DNA of 64,000 nucleotides from Streptomyces sp. NBC_01478 (GTDB lineage: Bacteria > Actinomycetota > Actinomycetes > Streptomycetales > Streptomycetaceae). The position numbers were made by a program, and so were the translations under genes. This document shows positions 26,153 to 35,384 of the stretch, in pieces (the first letter of the stretch is position 1; the number at the start of each line of letters is the position of its first letter). The stretch spans positions 3,453,501-3,517,500 of the forward strand of contig NZ_CP109444.1 of the NCBI RefSeq assembly GCF_036227225.1, read 5' to 3'. The notes beneath the pieces are model-generated. The model made no database searches, was not told the origin of the DNA, and saw nothing but the letters and a program-made list of their open reading frames with translations.

Positions 26153-26768
26153 TCAGTCACCCGGCCTGTTCACCTGGCCTGTTTGTACGGTGCCCCCGTT
26201 CCGGAGCTTTCCGGGCGGGGGCACCGCGCTTCCCCCGCTCCCCCGCTGCGGCCGCAGCGCCTTGTCGCTCCACAGCACCAGCGTCTCCACCCACACCTTC
26301 GGGATGTACAGCTTCGGCGCGGGGGTGAAGCCGCGCGTCTCCACCTTTCCGACCACGGCCCTGGCCGCGCCCACGTCGCTCATCGAGGAAGAGGAAGAGG
26401 GAGACGAGCCGATGCAGCGGTAGCGGCTGTACGGGTGGGTCGAGTGCCCGGGATAGTAGGCGTCCCGGGACATGTCGCTCAGCATCCGGGCGTACGATCC
26501 CGTCGTGTGCCAGGCGCCGATGTCGCCGCCCGGCGGGGTGTACAGCTTGTCGGTGGGGTTCTCGACGGCGCCGTACTCCCACGTGTTCGTGCCGGTGATC
26601 CGGAAGCCCCGGCCGAGCCCGCGCCGGCGGTCATGTTTCCGTACGGGCGTGGTGGTCACCCCCACCGCGTGCGACGGCGTCGGCCGACACCCGGTCATCC
26701 ATCCCCGTGGCCGGCGCCGCCACCGCCGCCACCAGTCCGAGTCCCGCGTTGCGAAAACCACTGTTCAT
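26153..26768 (-). pseudogene. Frameshifted gene for a secreted protein
   Basis: A signal-peptide-like start, MNSGFRNAGLGLVAAVAAPA, begins at an ATG (26768) preceded by GGGGGA, but that frame stops by 26,631. The frame one base away is open from about 26,700 down to 26,153 and encodes a plausible secreted domain (RITGTNTWEYGAVENPTDKL, STHPYSRYRCIG, PAPKLYIPKVWVETLVLWSD). One indel between about 26,640 and 26,700 would join them into a product of about 200 residues. It converges on the E2 gene, with stop codons adjacent. I do not recognise the family. A sequencing error would look the same as a true mutation. Confidence 0.5.
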
Positions 26769-27023
26769 GCCGTCCCCCGACGTGCCGAGGGGTGCCTCTC
26801 GCGGGACCCCCTGCCGACCGCCACACCACACGGGGCCGGGTCGGTTCTGCCGGTGACACGGTGGTGGCAGCTCCGCGCCGGGGCCGGTACGAGTCTTTAC
26901 GCAGCGCACCGCCCCGACAGCGTGTAAGTCTCGTCTCACCTGCATGAAAGCGCCCCCGTGCGCCCCTCCCGAGCGGGCGTGCGGCCTTATTGTCTAAACG
27001 TCAAACGCCCTTAAGGAGCTCTC

Positions 27024-27647
27024 ATGACCGCGCCCGTCGTCCACTCGCTGCGCGAACAGATCCGCGAGCACATCGTGGAGGGGATCGTCAGCGGGCGCTG
27101 GAAGCCGGGCGAGCGGATCGTGGAGCGACGGATCGCGACGGAGCTGGAGGTCAGCCAGACGCCGGTGCGTGAGGCGTTGCGTGAGCTGGAGTCGCTGCGG
27201 CTGATCGAGTCCGCGCCGAACAAGGGCGTACGGGTGCGGAATCTGACCGCGGCCGACCTGGAGGAGAGCTACCCGGTGCGGGCCGGCCTGGAGGCCATCG
27301 CGGCCGAGCTGGCGGCCGAGCGGCTCGCTGCGGACTGCTCGGCGCTCGAACCGCATGTCGCCGCGCTGTACGAGGCGGACCGCGACGCGGACGGGACCGG
27401 CCAGGTACGGCACACCGTCGGTTTCCACCGCGAGCTGGTGCGGGCGGCCGGCAACTCGGTGCTGCTGCACACCTGGGAGGGCCTCGGCATCGAGGTGTTC
27501 ACCGCCCTGTCGATCCGCTGGCTGGGGACCGTACAGCAGTCGTACGCGGAGGAGCACGAGGAGCTGGTGGCCGCGTTCCGGCGCCGGGATCCGCGGATCG
27601 CGGAACTGGTGAAGGCGCACGTTCTGGGGTGCGCTCCGCGCCCTTGA
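27024..27647 (+). CDS. GntR-family regulator, FCD subfamily
   Basis: This 207-residue transcription factor has an N-terminal winged helix (SLREQIREHIVEGIVSGRWK, GERIVERRIATELEVSQTPV, REALRELESLRLIES) and a C-terminal all-helical FCD ligand domain from about residue 80, with metal-type histidine in VGFHRELVRAAGN. An AAGGAGCT site precedes the ATG. The family senses small organic acids or their CoA esters, and members such as PdhR control pyruvate dehydrogenase. Its place directly upstream of aceE and a palindrome in the aceE promoter make it the likely local regulator; that link is inference. Confidence 0.9.
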   Translation: MTAPVVHSLREQIREHIVEGIVSGRWKPGERIVERRIATELEVSQTPVREALRELESLRLIESAPNKGVRVRNLTAADLEESYPVRAGLEAIAAELAAERLAADCSALEPHVAALYEADRDADGTGQVRHTVGFHRELVRAAGNSVLLHTWEGLGIEVFTALSIRWLGTVQQSYAEEHEELVAAFRRRDPRIAELVKAHVLGCAPRP

Positions 27648-27792
27648 CGTGGTCGGGCACGCAGCCGAGCGCAGCTATGCTCACCTGCGAAAACTTCATG
27701 AGAATCGGGCGGCGAACACGGCACCCGGTGCCCCAGCCGAAGGCACGCCGTGCCGACTTTCTCGTATTCAAGATATTTTGCCCATGAAACCT

Positions 27793-27822
27793 TTGATCGA
27801 TCATCGATCAGGGAGTTACAGT
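27793..27822 (+). promoter_or_regulatory. Candidate aceE promoter with overlapping 17-bp palindrome
   Basis: TTGATC (27793-27798) and TACAGT (27817-27822) are 18 bases apart. A perfect odd palindrome TGATCGAT-c-ATCGATCA (27794-27810) covers the -35 and most of the spacer, a place where a bound repressor would block RNA polymerase. The GntR/FCD gene just upstream is the obvious candidate binder. Confidence 0.6.
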
Positions 27823-27936
27823 CACCGACGGGCTCCCACCACAGAGCCCGCCGCCCTGTCCTGCCAAAGACCAAGGGCACCCCCGAAAACCCCTTGCCGA
27901 TGAGGGAACCCCCCTTCGACTGAGGAAGGCGGCGTT

Positions 27937-30639
27937 ATGACCGACCCCTACGCCATCCAGCCGAGCGAGCTCGACCAGCTCCCGGACCGCGACCCCGAGG
28001 AGACCGCCGAATGGCAGGCCTCCCTGGACGCCGTCACGCAGGCTGCGGGTCCGCACCGTGCCGCGTATCTGATGCGCCGCACGCTGGAGCGCGCGGAGGG
28101 CAACGGTCTCGCGCTGCCCAAGCTGCTTGAGACGGACTACCTCAACACCATCCCGACCGCCGCCGAGCCGTCCGCGCCCGGCGACGAGGCGCTGGAGCGC
28201 CGGATCACCGCGTGGAACCGCTGGAACGCGGCGGCGATGGTGACCCGGGGCGCGAAACACGGCGTCGGCGGCCACATCGCGACCTTCGCGTCCGCGGCCT
28301 GGCTGTACGAGACCGGCTTCAACCACTTCTTCAAGGGCAAGGAAGCCGACGGTTCCGGCGACCAGCTCTACATCCAGGGCCATGCCTCCCCCGGCATCTA
28401 CGCCCGTGCCTTCCTCGACGGCCGCCTCACCGAGGCGCACCTCGACAACTTCCGCCAGGAGGCGGGCGGCAACGGCCTCCCGTCGTACCCGCACCCCCGC
28501 CGGCTGCCCTGGCTCTGGGAGTTCCCGACCGTTTCCATGGGCCTCGGTCCGCTGTCGGCGATCTACCAGGCCCGCTTCAACCGCTACCTCACCGCGCGCG
28601 GCATCAAGGACGTCTCCGAGTCCCACGTGTGGGCGTTCCTCGGTGACGGCGAGATGGACGAGCCCGAGTCGACGGCGGCCCTCGCACTCGCTTCCCGCGA
28701 GGGTCTGGACAACCTGACCTTCGTCATCAACTGCAACCTCCAGCGCCTCGACGGCCCGGTCCGCGCGAACTTCAAGATCGTGCAGGAGCTGGAGGCCCAG
28801 TTCCGCGGCGCCGGCTGGAACGTCATCAAGTCGCTGTGGGGCAACGCCTGGGACGAGCTGTTCCGGCTCGACACCACGGGCGCGCTCGTACGACGGCTGC
28901 GCGAGGTACCGGACGCCCAGGTGCAGACGTACCAGACGCGTGGCGCCGCCTATATCCGCGAGGACTTCTTCGGCAAGGACCCGGCGCTCGTCGAGCTGGC
29001 GAAGCTGCTCAGCGACGACAAGATCCTCGAGTGTTTCCACCTGTCCCGCGGTGGTCACGAGGCGCGCAAGGTCTACGCCGCGTACAAGGCGGCCGTAGAG
29101 CACAAGGGCGGCCCGACGGTCATCCTGGCGCAGACGGTCAAGGGGCACACGCTCGGCGAGGGCTTCGCGTCGAAGAACGCCAACCACCAGATGAAGAAGC
29201 TGTCGACGGACGAGTTCAAGCAGATGCGTGATCTGCTCGAACTCCCCATCAAGGACAGCGACTTCATCGACGGAGTCGTGCCCTACGGCCACCCCGGCGC
29301 CGACTCCCCCGAGGTCCGTTACCTCCAGGAGCGCCGCGCGGCGCTGGGCGGTCCGGCCCCCGCGCGTCGTACGCACTCGCTGCCCGCGCTGCCCGCTCCC
29401 GCCGAGAAGACGTTCGCGTCCTTCGACAAGGGTTCCGGCAGCCAGAACGTCGCCACCACCATGGCGTTCGTCCGTCTCGTCAAGGACCTGGTCCGCGACA
29501 AGGAGACCGGCAAGCGCTGGGTGCCGATCGTGCCGGACGAGGCACGCACCTTCGGCATGGAGTCGCTCTTCCCGTCCCTCGGGATCTACTCCCCCAAGGG
29601 CCAGACGTACGAGCCCGTCGACCGCGACCAGCTCATGTACTACAAGGAGGCCAAGAACGGTCAGATCCTCAACGAGGGGATCACCGAGGCGGGCTCCATG
29701 GCGGACTTCATCGCCGCGTCGACGTCGTACGCGACGCACGGCGAAGCGATGATCCCCTTCTACATCTTCTACTCGATGTTCGGCTGGCAGCGCACGGCCG
29801 ACCAGATGTGGCAGCTCGGCGACCAGCTCGGCCGCGGCTTCCTGGTCGGGGCGACGGCTGGCCGTACGACGCTGACGGGCGAGGGCCTCCAGCACGCGGA
29901 CGGGCACTCGCCGGTGATCGCGGCGACGAACCCGGCGGCGCTGTCGTACGACCCGGCGTTCGCGTACGAGGTCGCGGCGATCGTGCGCGACGGCATCCGG
30001 CGGATGTACGGCGAGGCGGCGCCGGGTGAGGACCCGAACGTCTTCTACTACCTCACCGTCTACAACGAGCCGATCCCGCAGCCCGCCAAGCCGGCCGGGC
30101 TCGGTATCGACGAGGGCATCGTCAAGGGTCTGTACCGCTTCAACACGGCGGAATCGGCGGGGCTTTCGCCTGCCGCCAACGCGGCGCGCATCCAACTCCT
30201 CGGTTCCGGTACGGCGATCCACTGGGCGCTGAAGGCGCAGCGGTTGCTCGCGGAGGAGTGGGGTGTGGCGGCCGATGTCTGGTCGGCGACGTCCTGGACC
30301 GAGTTGCGGCGGGACGCGTTGGACGCGGACGCGGCGCTGCTGCGGGGCGAGGAGCGGGTGCCGTACGTGCGGCAGGCGCTGCACGGGGCCGAGGGGCCGG
30401 TGCTCGCCGTCTCCGACTACATGCGGCAGGTTCCCGACCAGATCGCGCAGTGGGTCGAGCAGGACTGGTCGTCGCTGGGCGCGGACGGGTTCGGCCTGTC
30501 GGACACGCGGGACGCGGCTCGCCGGTACTTCGGTGTCGACGCCGAGTCGATCGTCGTGGCCGCGTTGGCGCAGTTGGCGCGGCGCGGCGAAGTGAAGGCG
30601 ACGGCGGTCAAGGAGGCCCGGGAGCGCTACGGGCTGTAA
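27937..30639 (+). CDS. aceE: Pyruvate dehydrogenase E1 component, homodimeric
   Basis: This 900-residue thiamine-diphosphate enzyme decarboxylates pyruvate and acetylates the lipoyl group of E2. It is the single-chain (AceE) type of normal length. The N-terminal region holds [20 protein letters not shown] and [13 protein letters not shown]. The ThDP/Mg motif begins [10 protein letters not shown] (about residue 237) and ends in [15 protein letters not shown]. The C-terminal domains are intact ([34 protein letters not shown]). A GAGGAAGG site lies before the ATG. E2 and E3 are encoded just upstream, and a 21-bp terminator stem follows. Confidence 0.97.
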   Translation: MTDPYAIQPSELDQLPDRDPEETAEWQASLDAVTQAAGPHRAAYLMRRTLERAEGNGLALPKLLETDYLNTIPTAAEPSAPGDEALERRITAWNRWNAAAMVTRGAKHGVGGHIATFASAAWLYETGFNHFFKGKEADGSGDQLYIQGHASPGIYARAFLDGRLTEAHLDNFRQEAGGNGLPSYPHPRRLPWLWEFPTVSMGLGPLSAIYQARFNRYLTARGIKDVSESHVWAFLGDGEMDEPESTAALALASREGLDNLTFVINCNLQRLDGPVRANFKIVQELEAQFRGAGWNVIKSLWGNAWDELFRLDTTGALVRRLREVPDAQVQTYQTRGAAYIREDFFGKDPALVELAKLLSDDKILECFHLSRGGHEARKVYAAYKAAVEHKGGPTVILAQTVKGHTLGEGFASKNANHQMKKLSTDEFKQMRDLLELPIKDSDFIDGVVPYGHPGADSPEVRYLQERRAALGGPAPARRTHSLPALPAPAEKTFASFDKGSGSQNVATTMAFVRLVKDLVRDKETGKRWVPIVPDEARTFGMESLFPSLGIYSPKGQTYEPVDRDQLMYYKEAKNGQILNEGITEAGSMADFIAASTSYATHGEAMIPFYIFYSMFGWQRTADQMWQLGDQLGRGFLVGATAGRTTLTGEGLQHADGHSPVIAATNPAALSYDPAFAYEVAAIVRDGIRRMYGEAAPGEDPNVFYYLTVYNEPIPQPAKPAGLGIDEGIVKGLYRFNTAESAGLSPAANAARIQLLGSGTAIHWALKAQRLLAEEWGVAADVWSATSWTELRRDALDADAALLRGEERVPYVRQALHGAEGPVLAVSDYMRQVPDQIAQWVEQDWSSLGADGFGLSDTRDAARRYFGVDAESIVVAALAQLARRGEVKATAVKEARERYGL

Positions 30640-30657
30640 GAGCTGTGACCCCGCTTC

Positions 30658-30714
30658 TCGAACGCCGGACGCCGGACGAGCTGATTTCCAGCCCGTCCGG
30701 CGTCCGGCGTTCGA
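30658..30714. terminator. Terminator after aceE with 21-bp perfect stem
   Basis: Perfectly complementary 21-base arms (30658-30678 and 30694-30714) flank a 15-base loop. Each arm contains GCCGGACGCCGGACG or its complement. The right arm merges into the dispersed family 2 repeat. Confidence 0.8.
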
Positions 30715-30775
30715 GGACGAGGCCGTTCAGGCCGAAGCGGGGGTCTGGGGCGCAGCCCTCAGGGGCGGCGGGGGC
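30690..30775. repeat. Dispersed intergenic repeat, family 2 (copy H)
   Basis: The order AGCCCGTCCGGCGT, GAGGACGAGGCCGTTCAGGC and CGAAGCGGGGGTCTGGGGCG matches, in the opposite orientation, the block at 8733-8803 with only scattered changes over about 57 bases. Both copies sit between a gene end and the next gene. Confidence 0.75.
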
Positions 30776-30796
30776 GAGATCCCCCATCATGAACCC

Positions 30797-31801
30797 ATGC
30801 GCGCTGCCCGCCTCATCAAAATGGTGCTGCTCCTCCAGTCCCGCCCCTCGATGACCGCCGCCGAGCTGGCTCGCGAGCTGGAGGTGTCGGAGCGCACCGT
30901 CACCCGGGACGCCCAGGCGCTGTCGGAGGCGGGTGTCCCGGTGTACGCGGACCGGGGGCGGGCCGGCGGATACCGGCTCGTCGGCGGATACCGGACCCGG
31001 CTCACCGGCCTGGCCCGGAACGAGGCCGAGGCGCTCTTCCTGAGCGGAGTACCGGGGGCGTTGCGCGAGATGGGGCTGGAGGACGCCGCGTCGGCCGCCC
31101 GCCTCAAGGTGTCGGCGGCACTGCTGCCCTCGCTGCGGGACGCCTCACGCGCGGCGGCACAACGCTTCCACCTGGACGCCCCGAGCTGGTTCACGGAACC
31201 GAAGACCCCGGAACTGCTCCCGGTCGTGGCGGACGCGGTGTGGGACGACCGGAGGGTGGTCGCGCGGTACCGGCGCGGGGACTCCGATGTCGAACGCGCG
31301 CTGGACCCGTACGGCCTCGTGCTCAAGGCGGGCATCTGGTACCTGTGCGCACGGGTGACCGGCCGCGATTCCTACCGGGTGTACCGGATCGACCGCTTCA
31401 CCGCGGTGGATCTCCTGGACGGCGACCGCTTCGCACGGCACGAGGACTTCGACCTGCCGGCGTTCTGGGAGGAGCAGGCGGACCAGTTCGCGCGCTCGAT
31501 CCTGCACACCGAAGTGGTCGTACGACTCTCCCCCGACGGCGTGCGAAGACTCCCGTACGCCGTCGATCCCGCCACTGCCCGGGAGGCACTGGAGGCGGCG
31601 GACGGTCCGGAGCACAAGGACAAGCACAAGGACAAGGACAAGACCGGGTGGGTGACGGTGACCCTGCCGGTGGAGTCCGAGGAGGTGGCGCACGGCCAGC
31701 TCGCGGGACTGGGTCCGGAGGTGGAGGTGCTGGCGCCGGAGGTACTACGGGTACGGTTCGCGCGGGACGCGGCACGGCTGGCCGCGCTGTACGGGGCATG
31801 A
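30797..31801 (+). CDS. WYL-domain transcriptional regulator (YafY/DeoR-like)
   Basis: This 334-residue regulator has an N-terminal HTH_11 domain (MTAAELARELEVSERTVTRD, then AGVPVYADRGRAGGYRLVGG) and a central WYL ligand-sensing domain (RALDPYGLVLKAGIWYLCAR, YRVYRIDRFTAVDLL). The C-terminal WCX region carries a Lys/His/Asp repeat (EHKDKHKDKDKTG) coded by a short DNA repeat near 31,615, probably a loop insertion. WYL proteins often respond to nucleic-acid ligands or DNA damage, but the target is unknown here. It stands alone between the aceE terminator and the DUF4240 gene. Confidence 0.88.
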   Translation: MRAARLIKMVLLLQSRPSMTAAELARELEVSERTVTRDAQALSEAGVPVYADRGRAGGYRLVGGYRTRLTGLARNEAEALFLSGVPGALREMGLEDAASAARLKVSAALLPSLRDASRAAAQRFHLDAPSWFTEPKTPELLPVVADAVWDDRRVVARYRRGDSDVERALDPYGLVLKAGIWYLCARVTGRDSYRVYRIDRFTAVDLLDGDRFARHEDFDLPAFWEEQADQFARSILHTEVVVRLSPDGVRRLPYAVDPATAREALEAADGPEHKDKHKDKDKTGWVTVTLPVESEEVAHGQLAGLGPEVEVLAPEVLRVRFARDAARLAALYGA

Positions 31802-31972
31802 CGATCCCGCACCGCCCGGTCATGACGACCTTCGCACCATCCGGCCACAACAGCCCGCCCCACCCGGTCACAACGACCCCGCCCCGCCCGATAACGATCT
31901 GCCCTGCGCCAGGTGACAATCCACTGCACTCCACATGCGCACCACCCCTCCAGGACCGATGCTTGACCCGTG

Positions 31973-32494
31973 ATGGACGAGACGGAGTTCTGGGAGCTGG
32001 TGGACGCCACCCGCGAGGCCGCCGAGGGCGACCCCGAGGAGCAGGCCGACCTGCTGGTGGACCGGCTTCTGCTGCTGGACCCGGAGCTGGTCCTGGACTT
32101 CGCCCGGCACTTCGAGGCTCGCTACAACCGCGCCTACACGTGGGATCTGTGGGGCGCCGCGTGGGTGCTGCTCGACGGCGCGAGCGACGACGCGTTCGAC
32201 TTCTTCCGGTGCTGGCTGATCGGCCAGGGCCGTGAGGTGTACGAGGGTGCCGTTCACGACGCCGACTCGCTGGCGGACCTCATCGACGACTTCGACGACG
32301 AGATCGACGGGGACGGGGAGGAGTTGGGGTACGCGGCGGACGAGGCGTACGAACAGCTCACCGGCGCCGTCGCCCCCGACCTGGGGATCCCGCCCGCGCC
32401 CGCCGAGCCGCTCGGGGCGCCGCTCGACCTGGAGAACGACGCGGTGCTGGCGGAGCGCTTCCCGAAGCTGCGGGAGAGGTTCCGTCAGGAGTGA
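31973..32494 (+). CDS. DUF4240 domain protein
   Basis: This 173-residue acidic soluble protein starts MDETEFWELVDATREAAEGD and has the pattern of the DUF4240 family (WELVD at the start, NRAYTWDLWGAAWVLLDGAS, FDFFRCWLIGQGREVYEGAV). The family has no established biochemical role. The central IDDFDDEIDGDGEEL stretch is very acidic. I take ATG 31973 over GTG 31970; they differ by one residue. The 168 bases before it contain degenerate repeats of a CCGGTCAnnACGACC-like unit and no gene. Confidence 0.8.
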   Translation: MDETEFWELVDATREAAEGDPEEQADLLVDRLLLLDPELVLDFARHFEARYNRAYTWDLWGAAWVLLDGASDDAFDFFRCWLIGQGREVYEGAVHDADSLADLIDDFDDEIDGDGEELGYAADEAYEQLTGAVAPDLGIPPAPAEPLGAPLDLENDAVLAERFPKLRERFRQE

Positions 32495-32561
32495 GTACGA
32501 GTGAACGGGGTACGGCGATGGTGCCCCGTCCGCCGTCAGACCGGATTCCAGTGAGGTCACC

Positions 32562-33091
32562 GTGGCCCGAATACCGTACCCGGAGCGTTCCGCCGAAGCC
32601 GTCGACGCGCTTCCCACCCCGCTGAACGCGTTCCGCATGTTCTCCCACGCCCCCGACATGACGGGTCCGGCGATCGACCTGGGCATGGCCGTGCTCGGGT
32701 CGTCCTTGCCGGTGCGGTTGCGCGAGCTGGTCGTGGTCACGGTGGCGGCGCGCACGGACTGCGCGTACGGGGTCGTCCAGCATCGGCCGATAGCACTTCT
32801 CACGGGGGGGTCACCCCCGACCAACTGGCCGCCATCGTCGAACTCCGGCCCGAGGACGGCGAGTTCGACGCGGTCGAGTCTGTACTGCTGACGGCGACGG
32901 AGGAGCTGCTGACCCAACACACGCTCACGGACGCCACGTTGGGCACACTCCGCAAGAATCTGACCGATCGTCAGGTGGTCGAGCTGATCACGACGGTCGG
33001 GTACTACACGATGCTCGCCGGCCTCCTGAACGGGCTCAACGTGGACATCGACCCCTCGGGCGAACAGTACTTGGGGCTGGGCAGGGACTGA
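32562..33091 (+). pseudogene. Carboxymuconolactone decarboxylase (AhpD-like) family gene, frameshifted
   Basis: The first frame encodes ARIPYPERSAEAVDALPTPL, then LRELVVVTVAARTDCAYGVV and QHRPIALLTG, a normal CMD-family N-terminal half with its Cys and His. At a run of seven G (32804-32810) the sense passes to another frame: VTPDQLAAIVELRPEDGE, FDAVESVLLTATEELLTQHT and VVELITTVGYYTMLAGLLNG, ending at 33091. Eight G would restore one product of about 176 residues. Either a real one-base loss, a sequencing slip, or phase variation fits. Family members are alkylhydroperoxidase-like redox proteins. Confidence 0.75.
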
Positions 33092-33259
33092 GCGACGCAC
33101 CACGGCCCCGGCAACGGTGTGCCGTCTCACGTGTCACAGAGGCGTCCTGAAGTGACTCCGGTCGCAACGCCCGCCCCGCCACGCATGTCCTACGAAGCGA
33201 CAACGCCCGCTCAGCACAAGCGAGTTGGGCGACGAGACCGCCGCTTTCCCGGAGGGCCC

Positions 33260-33739
33260 ATGTTCCCGATCGTCCGCCCGCGCTCGATGATCCTGCTCGG
33301 TGCCGCCGCCATCGTCGTGGGGATCGCCACATTGGGCGGCGCCCTCCTGCTGGTCGGACAGGACGCCGAGGGCAAGGAACTCAACGACCCGGATCCGCAG
33401 GCCGTCAGTGACATCGCCGTCTGCTCGGACGTGAAAGTCCACGCATGGGTCACGATGAACGTCGGGACGGTCGCCAAGCCCGACAACAAGAACGTCGACT
33501 ACGACGTCGACGCCACCCGGCACGACCACGACCCGTTCGGCCGCACCCTGGCCAAGGGCTGCAACAGCGCCTCCGGAGCGTTCGGTTCCCGCGTGGAGTT
33601 CAAGGCACCCGGCCTGAACAAGGGCCGCCCGCTCTATGTGAGCACGCCGGCCGACCGCCGCCAAGTCCTGGTCCTCCGCCTCACCCAACACGCCGACGGC
33701 ACGGTCACCAGCACACAGGAACTGGTCGCCGCCCGCTGA
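33260..33739 (+). CDS. Hypothetical membrane-anchored protein
   Basis: This 159-residue protein has one N-terminal transmembrane segment (SMILLGAAAIVVGIATLGGA, continuing LLLVG) and an extracytoplasmic domain with two cysteines (AVCSDVKVHAWV, LAKGCNSASGAF) that could pair. I do not recognise the family. I chose the ATG at 33260, which has GGAGGG just before it, over the earlier ATG at 33119, whose 47 extra residues are low-complexity and Arg/Pro-rich. The upstream region overlaps the end of the frameshifted CMD locus by position only. Confidence 0.65.
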   Translation: MFPIVRPRSMILLGAAAIVVGIATLGGALLLVGQDAEGKELNDPDPQAVSDIAVCSDVKVHAWVTMNVGTVAKPDNKNVDYDVDATRHDHDPFGRTLAKGCNSASGAFGSRVEFKAPGLNKGRPLYVSTPADRRQVLVLRLTQHADGTVTSTQELVAAR

Positions 33740-33793
33740 CGGCCGCGGCTGGATCGGGGTCGGCGCACGGCTCCCCATGAGAGGCTGGACAGC

Positions 33794-34615
33794 ATGGGGG
33801 CAGTGCCGGACGATCAGGCTTCTCGGGACTTCCTGGCCGGGATCCACGTCGGCGACCTGTGCAGCGGGACGGTCGCGGAGATCACGCGGTCGCACGGGGT
33901 GGCGGTGACCCTGGACGGGTTCCCCGCACGCCCGCTGGGGATCGTCTCGCAGGCAAACGTTTCCTGGCTTTGGAATGACGCCACGGCTCTGGAGGCCGGC
34001 CGGCGGATCAGCGCTGAAGTGACGGCCGTCGACCCGGACGAGGGCCGGGTCCGGCTGGCGATGACCGCCACCGAGAACCCGGAGCTCTGGGCGTTCCTGG
34101 CATCGCGTCGGCGCGGTGAGATTCTCTCCGGCACGGTCGCGGCAATCGAGCGGTTCGGCGTGTTCGTGTCGCTCGACGACGGCCCTGACCATCCGGTCTT
34201 CCCCGGCGTCGGGTTCATCACGGTCGCCGAACTGTCGTGGCGGCATGTCGAAGCGATGTCGGACGTCGTGCAAGTCGGACAGCACATCTCATGCGAGTTC
34301 CTCCAGTTCGACGACTGGAACGGAGAAGCGAGACTGTCCCTGAAAGCGATGCAGCCGGACCCTTTCGCAGCGTTCGTCGAAGGGCTCGCGGTGGGCCAGA
34401 GGCTGCAAGGACAGGTCACCAAGTTGGTCCCGTTCGGCGCCTTCGTCCGGGTCGCCGACAGCGTTGAGGGACTGGTTCATCTCCGAGAACTCGCCCCGGC
34501 GCCTGTGGAGACTCCGGAGGACGTCCTCCAGGTCGGCGACGAGGTCACGGTCGTCGTCACCGAAATCGACCGACAACGGCGCAGGTTGGCTCTCTCCCGA
34601 CGCCAGGCCTCATAA
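33794..34615 (+). CDS. Protein of three S1 RNA-binding domains
   Basis: This 273-residue protein consists of three successive S1 (OB-fold) units near residues 18-85, 105-180 and 190-270. Each has the S1 pattern, for example GDLCSGTVAEITRSHGVAVT, GEILSGTVAAIERFGVFVSL and GQRLQGQVTKLVPFGAFVRV, the last followed by GLVHLRELAPAPVETPEDV. It lacks the six-repeat length of ribosomal protein S1 and has no catalytic domain. RNA binding is expected from the family; a role in translation or RNA turnover is a guess. It is monocistronic. Confidence 0.88.
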   Translation: MGAVPDDQASRDFLAGIHVGDLCSGTVAEITRSHGVAVTLDGFPARPLGIVSQANVSWLWNDATALEAGRRISAEVTAVDPDEGRVRLAMTATENPELWAFLASRRRGEILSGTVAAIERFGVFVSLDDGPDHPVFPGVGFITVAELSWRHVEAMSDVVQVGQHISCEFLQFDDWNGEARLSLKAMQPDPFAAFVEGLAVGQRLQGQVTKLVPFGAFVRVADSVEGLVHLRELAPAPVETPEDVLQVGDEVTVVVTEIDRQRRRLALSRRQAS

Positions 34616-34660
34616 AGGCGGGACCTCGGCCCAACCCGGTGAACCCGTACGGTCACAGCA

Positions 34661-34891
34661 CTAGGCGGCGGTCCGGCGGCGTGACGTGTCCGTCGAGATG
34701 TAGGCCTGCGTCTGGTCGGCCCGTACCGCGTGGTGCATCGGGGCCGCGTTGGCCTGGTCGAGTGCGGAGGCCGTGACGGCGGCCGGGCCGAGGATCACGG
34801 TCGCGACCGCGCAGACCACCGCCCAGGGGCCGCGGGCGGACTTGGCCCAACCGGCCGACTTCTCCGTGGTGTTGGTGTGACTGCTGTTCAT
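34661..34891 (-). CDS. Small secreted or anchored peptide (76 aa)
   Basis: I do not recognise this 76-residue protein. It begins MNSSHTNTTEKSAGWAKSAR and has one hydrophobic stretch (AVVCAVATVILGPAAVTASA) followed by an alanine-rich cut-site-like region (NAAPMHHAVRA), so it may be exported. GGAGGTG eight bases before the ATG at 34891 supports translation from there rather than from the upstream 34900 start. It is divergent from the 35021 gene. Confidence 0.65.
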   Translation of the reverse strand: MNSSHTNTTEKSAGWAKSARGPWAVVCAVATVILGPAAVTASALDQANAAPMHHAVRADQTQAYISTDTSRRRTAA

Positions 34892-35020
34892 TTTCCCCAC
34901 CTCCAGTCAGTGCGTGTGCATGACGATAGGGAGCTTGTCTCGGGGAACTCGGTGAGTTGCCTGCGAGAAACCTGTGAGCGCCGGTCGGGGCCGGTCGAGG
35001 GGTCGGATATCTTCACCGGC

Positions 35021-35356
35021 ATGGAGCCACCCGCGTGCGACCACAAGGTCTTCGAGCATGACCGCGTCCATATGCGGGTCGGCCACGGGATCGTCGAGCT
35101 GTTCCGGCGAAATCGCGTCATCAGCTCGTACCGGGCCCCGTTGAGCTGGCTGAAGGTACGGGCCGAGGCGCGCAGGGGCGGCGTGACCCGGCTGCACTTC
35201 GGCCACGTCGAAGACCTCGCCGAACCGATCTACGCGAGCACGACGAGTTCCCGGCACGGGGTCGTCACCGTCGAGATCCAGACCACCGACGAGCCGCTCT
35301 ACCGCGCGTTCTTCACCGAGCTGGCCCACCTGTCCGACCGCCCGGTCGCGTCATGA
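35021..35356 (+). CDS. Hypothetical protein (111 aa)
   Basis: This soluble 111-residue protein has a beta-rich sequence (MEPPACDHKVFEHDRVHMRV, RVISSYRAPLSWLKVRAEAR, GVVTVEIQTTDEPLYRAFFT). I recognise no family with confidence. A longer reading from 34730 would overlap the divergent small gene and adds Gly/Arg-rich sequence typical of non-coding frames, so I prefer the ATG at 35021. No clear ribosome site is visible there. Confidence 0.62.
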   Translation: MEPPACDHKVFEHDRVHMRVGHGIVELFRRNRVISSYRAPLSWLKVRAEARRGGVTRLHFGHVEDLAEPIYASTTSSRHGVVTVEIQTTDEPLYRAFFTELAHLSDRPVAS

Positions 35357-35384
35357 CACACCGCTGACAACGCGGCCCGCCCTC

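Noticed and set aside
31802..31969. Degenerate repeats of a CCGGTCAnnACGACC-like unit considered as a CRISPR or operator array
   Set aside because: Spacing and sequence are irregular and there are no uniform spacers, so it is only low-complexity intergenic DNA.
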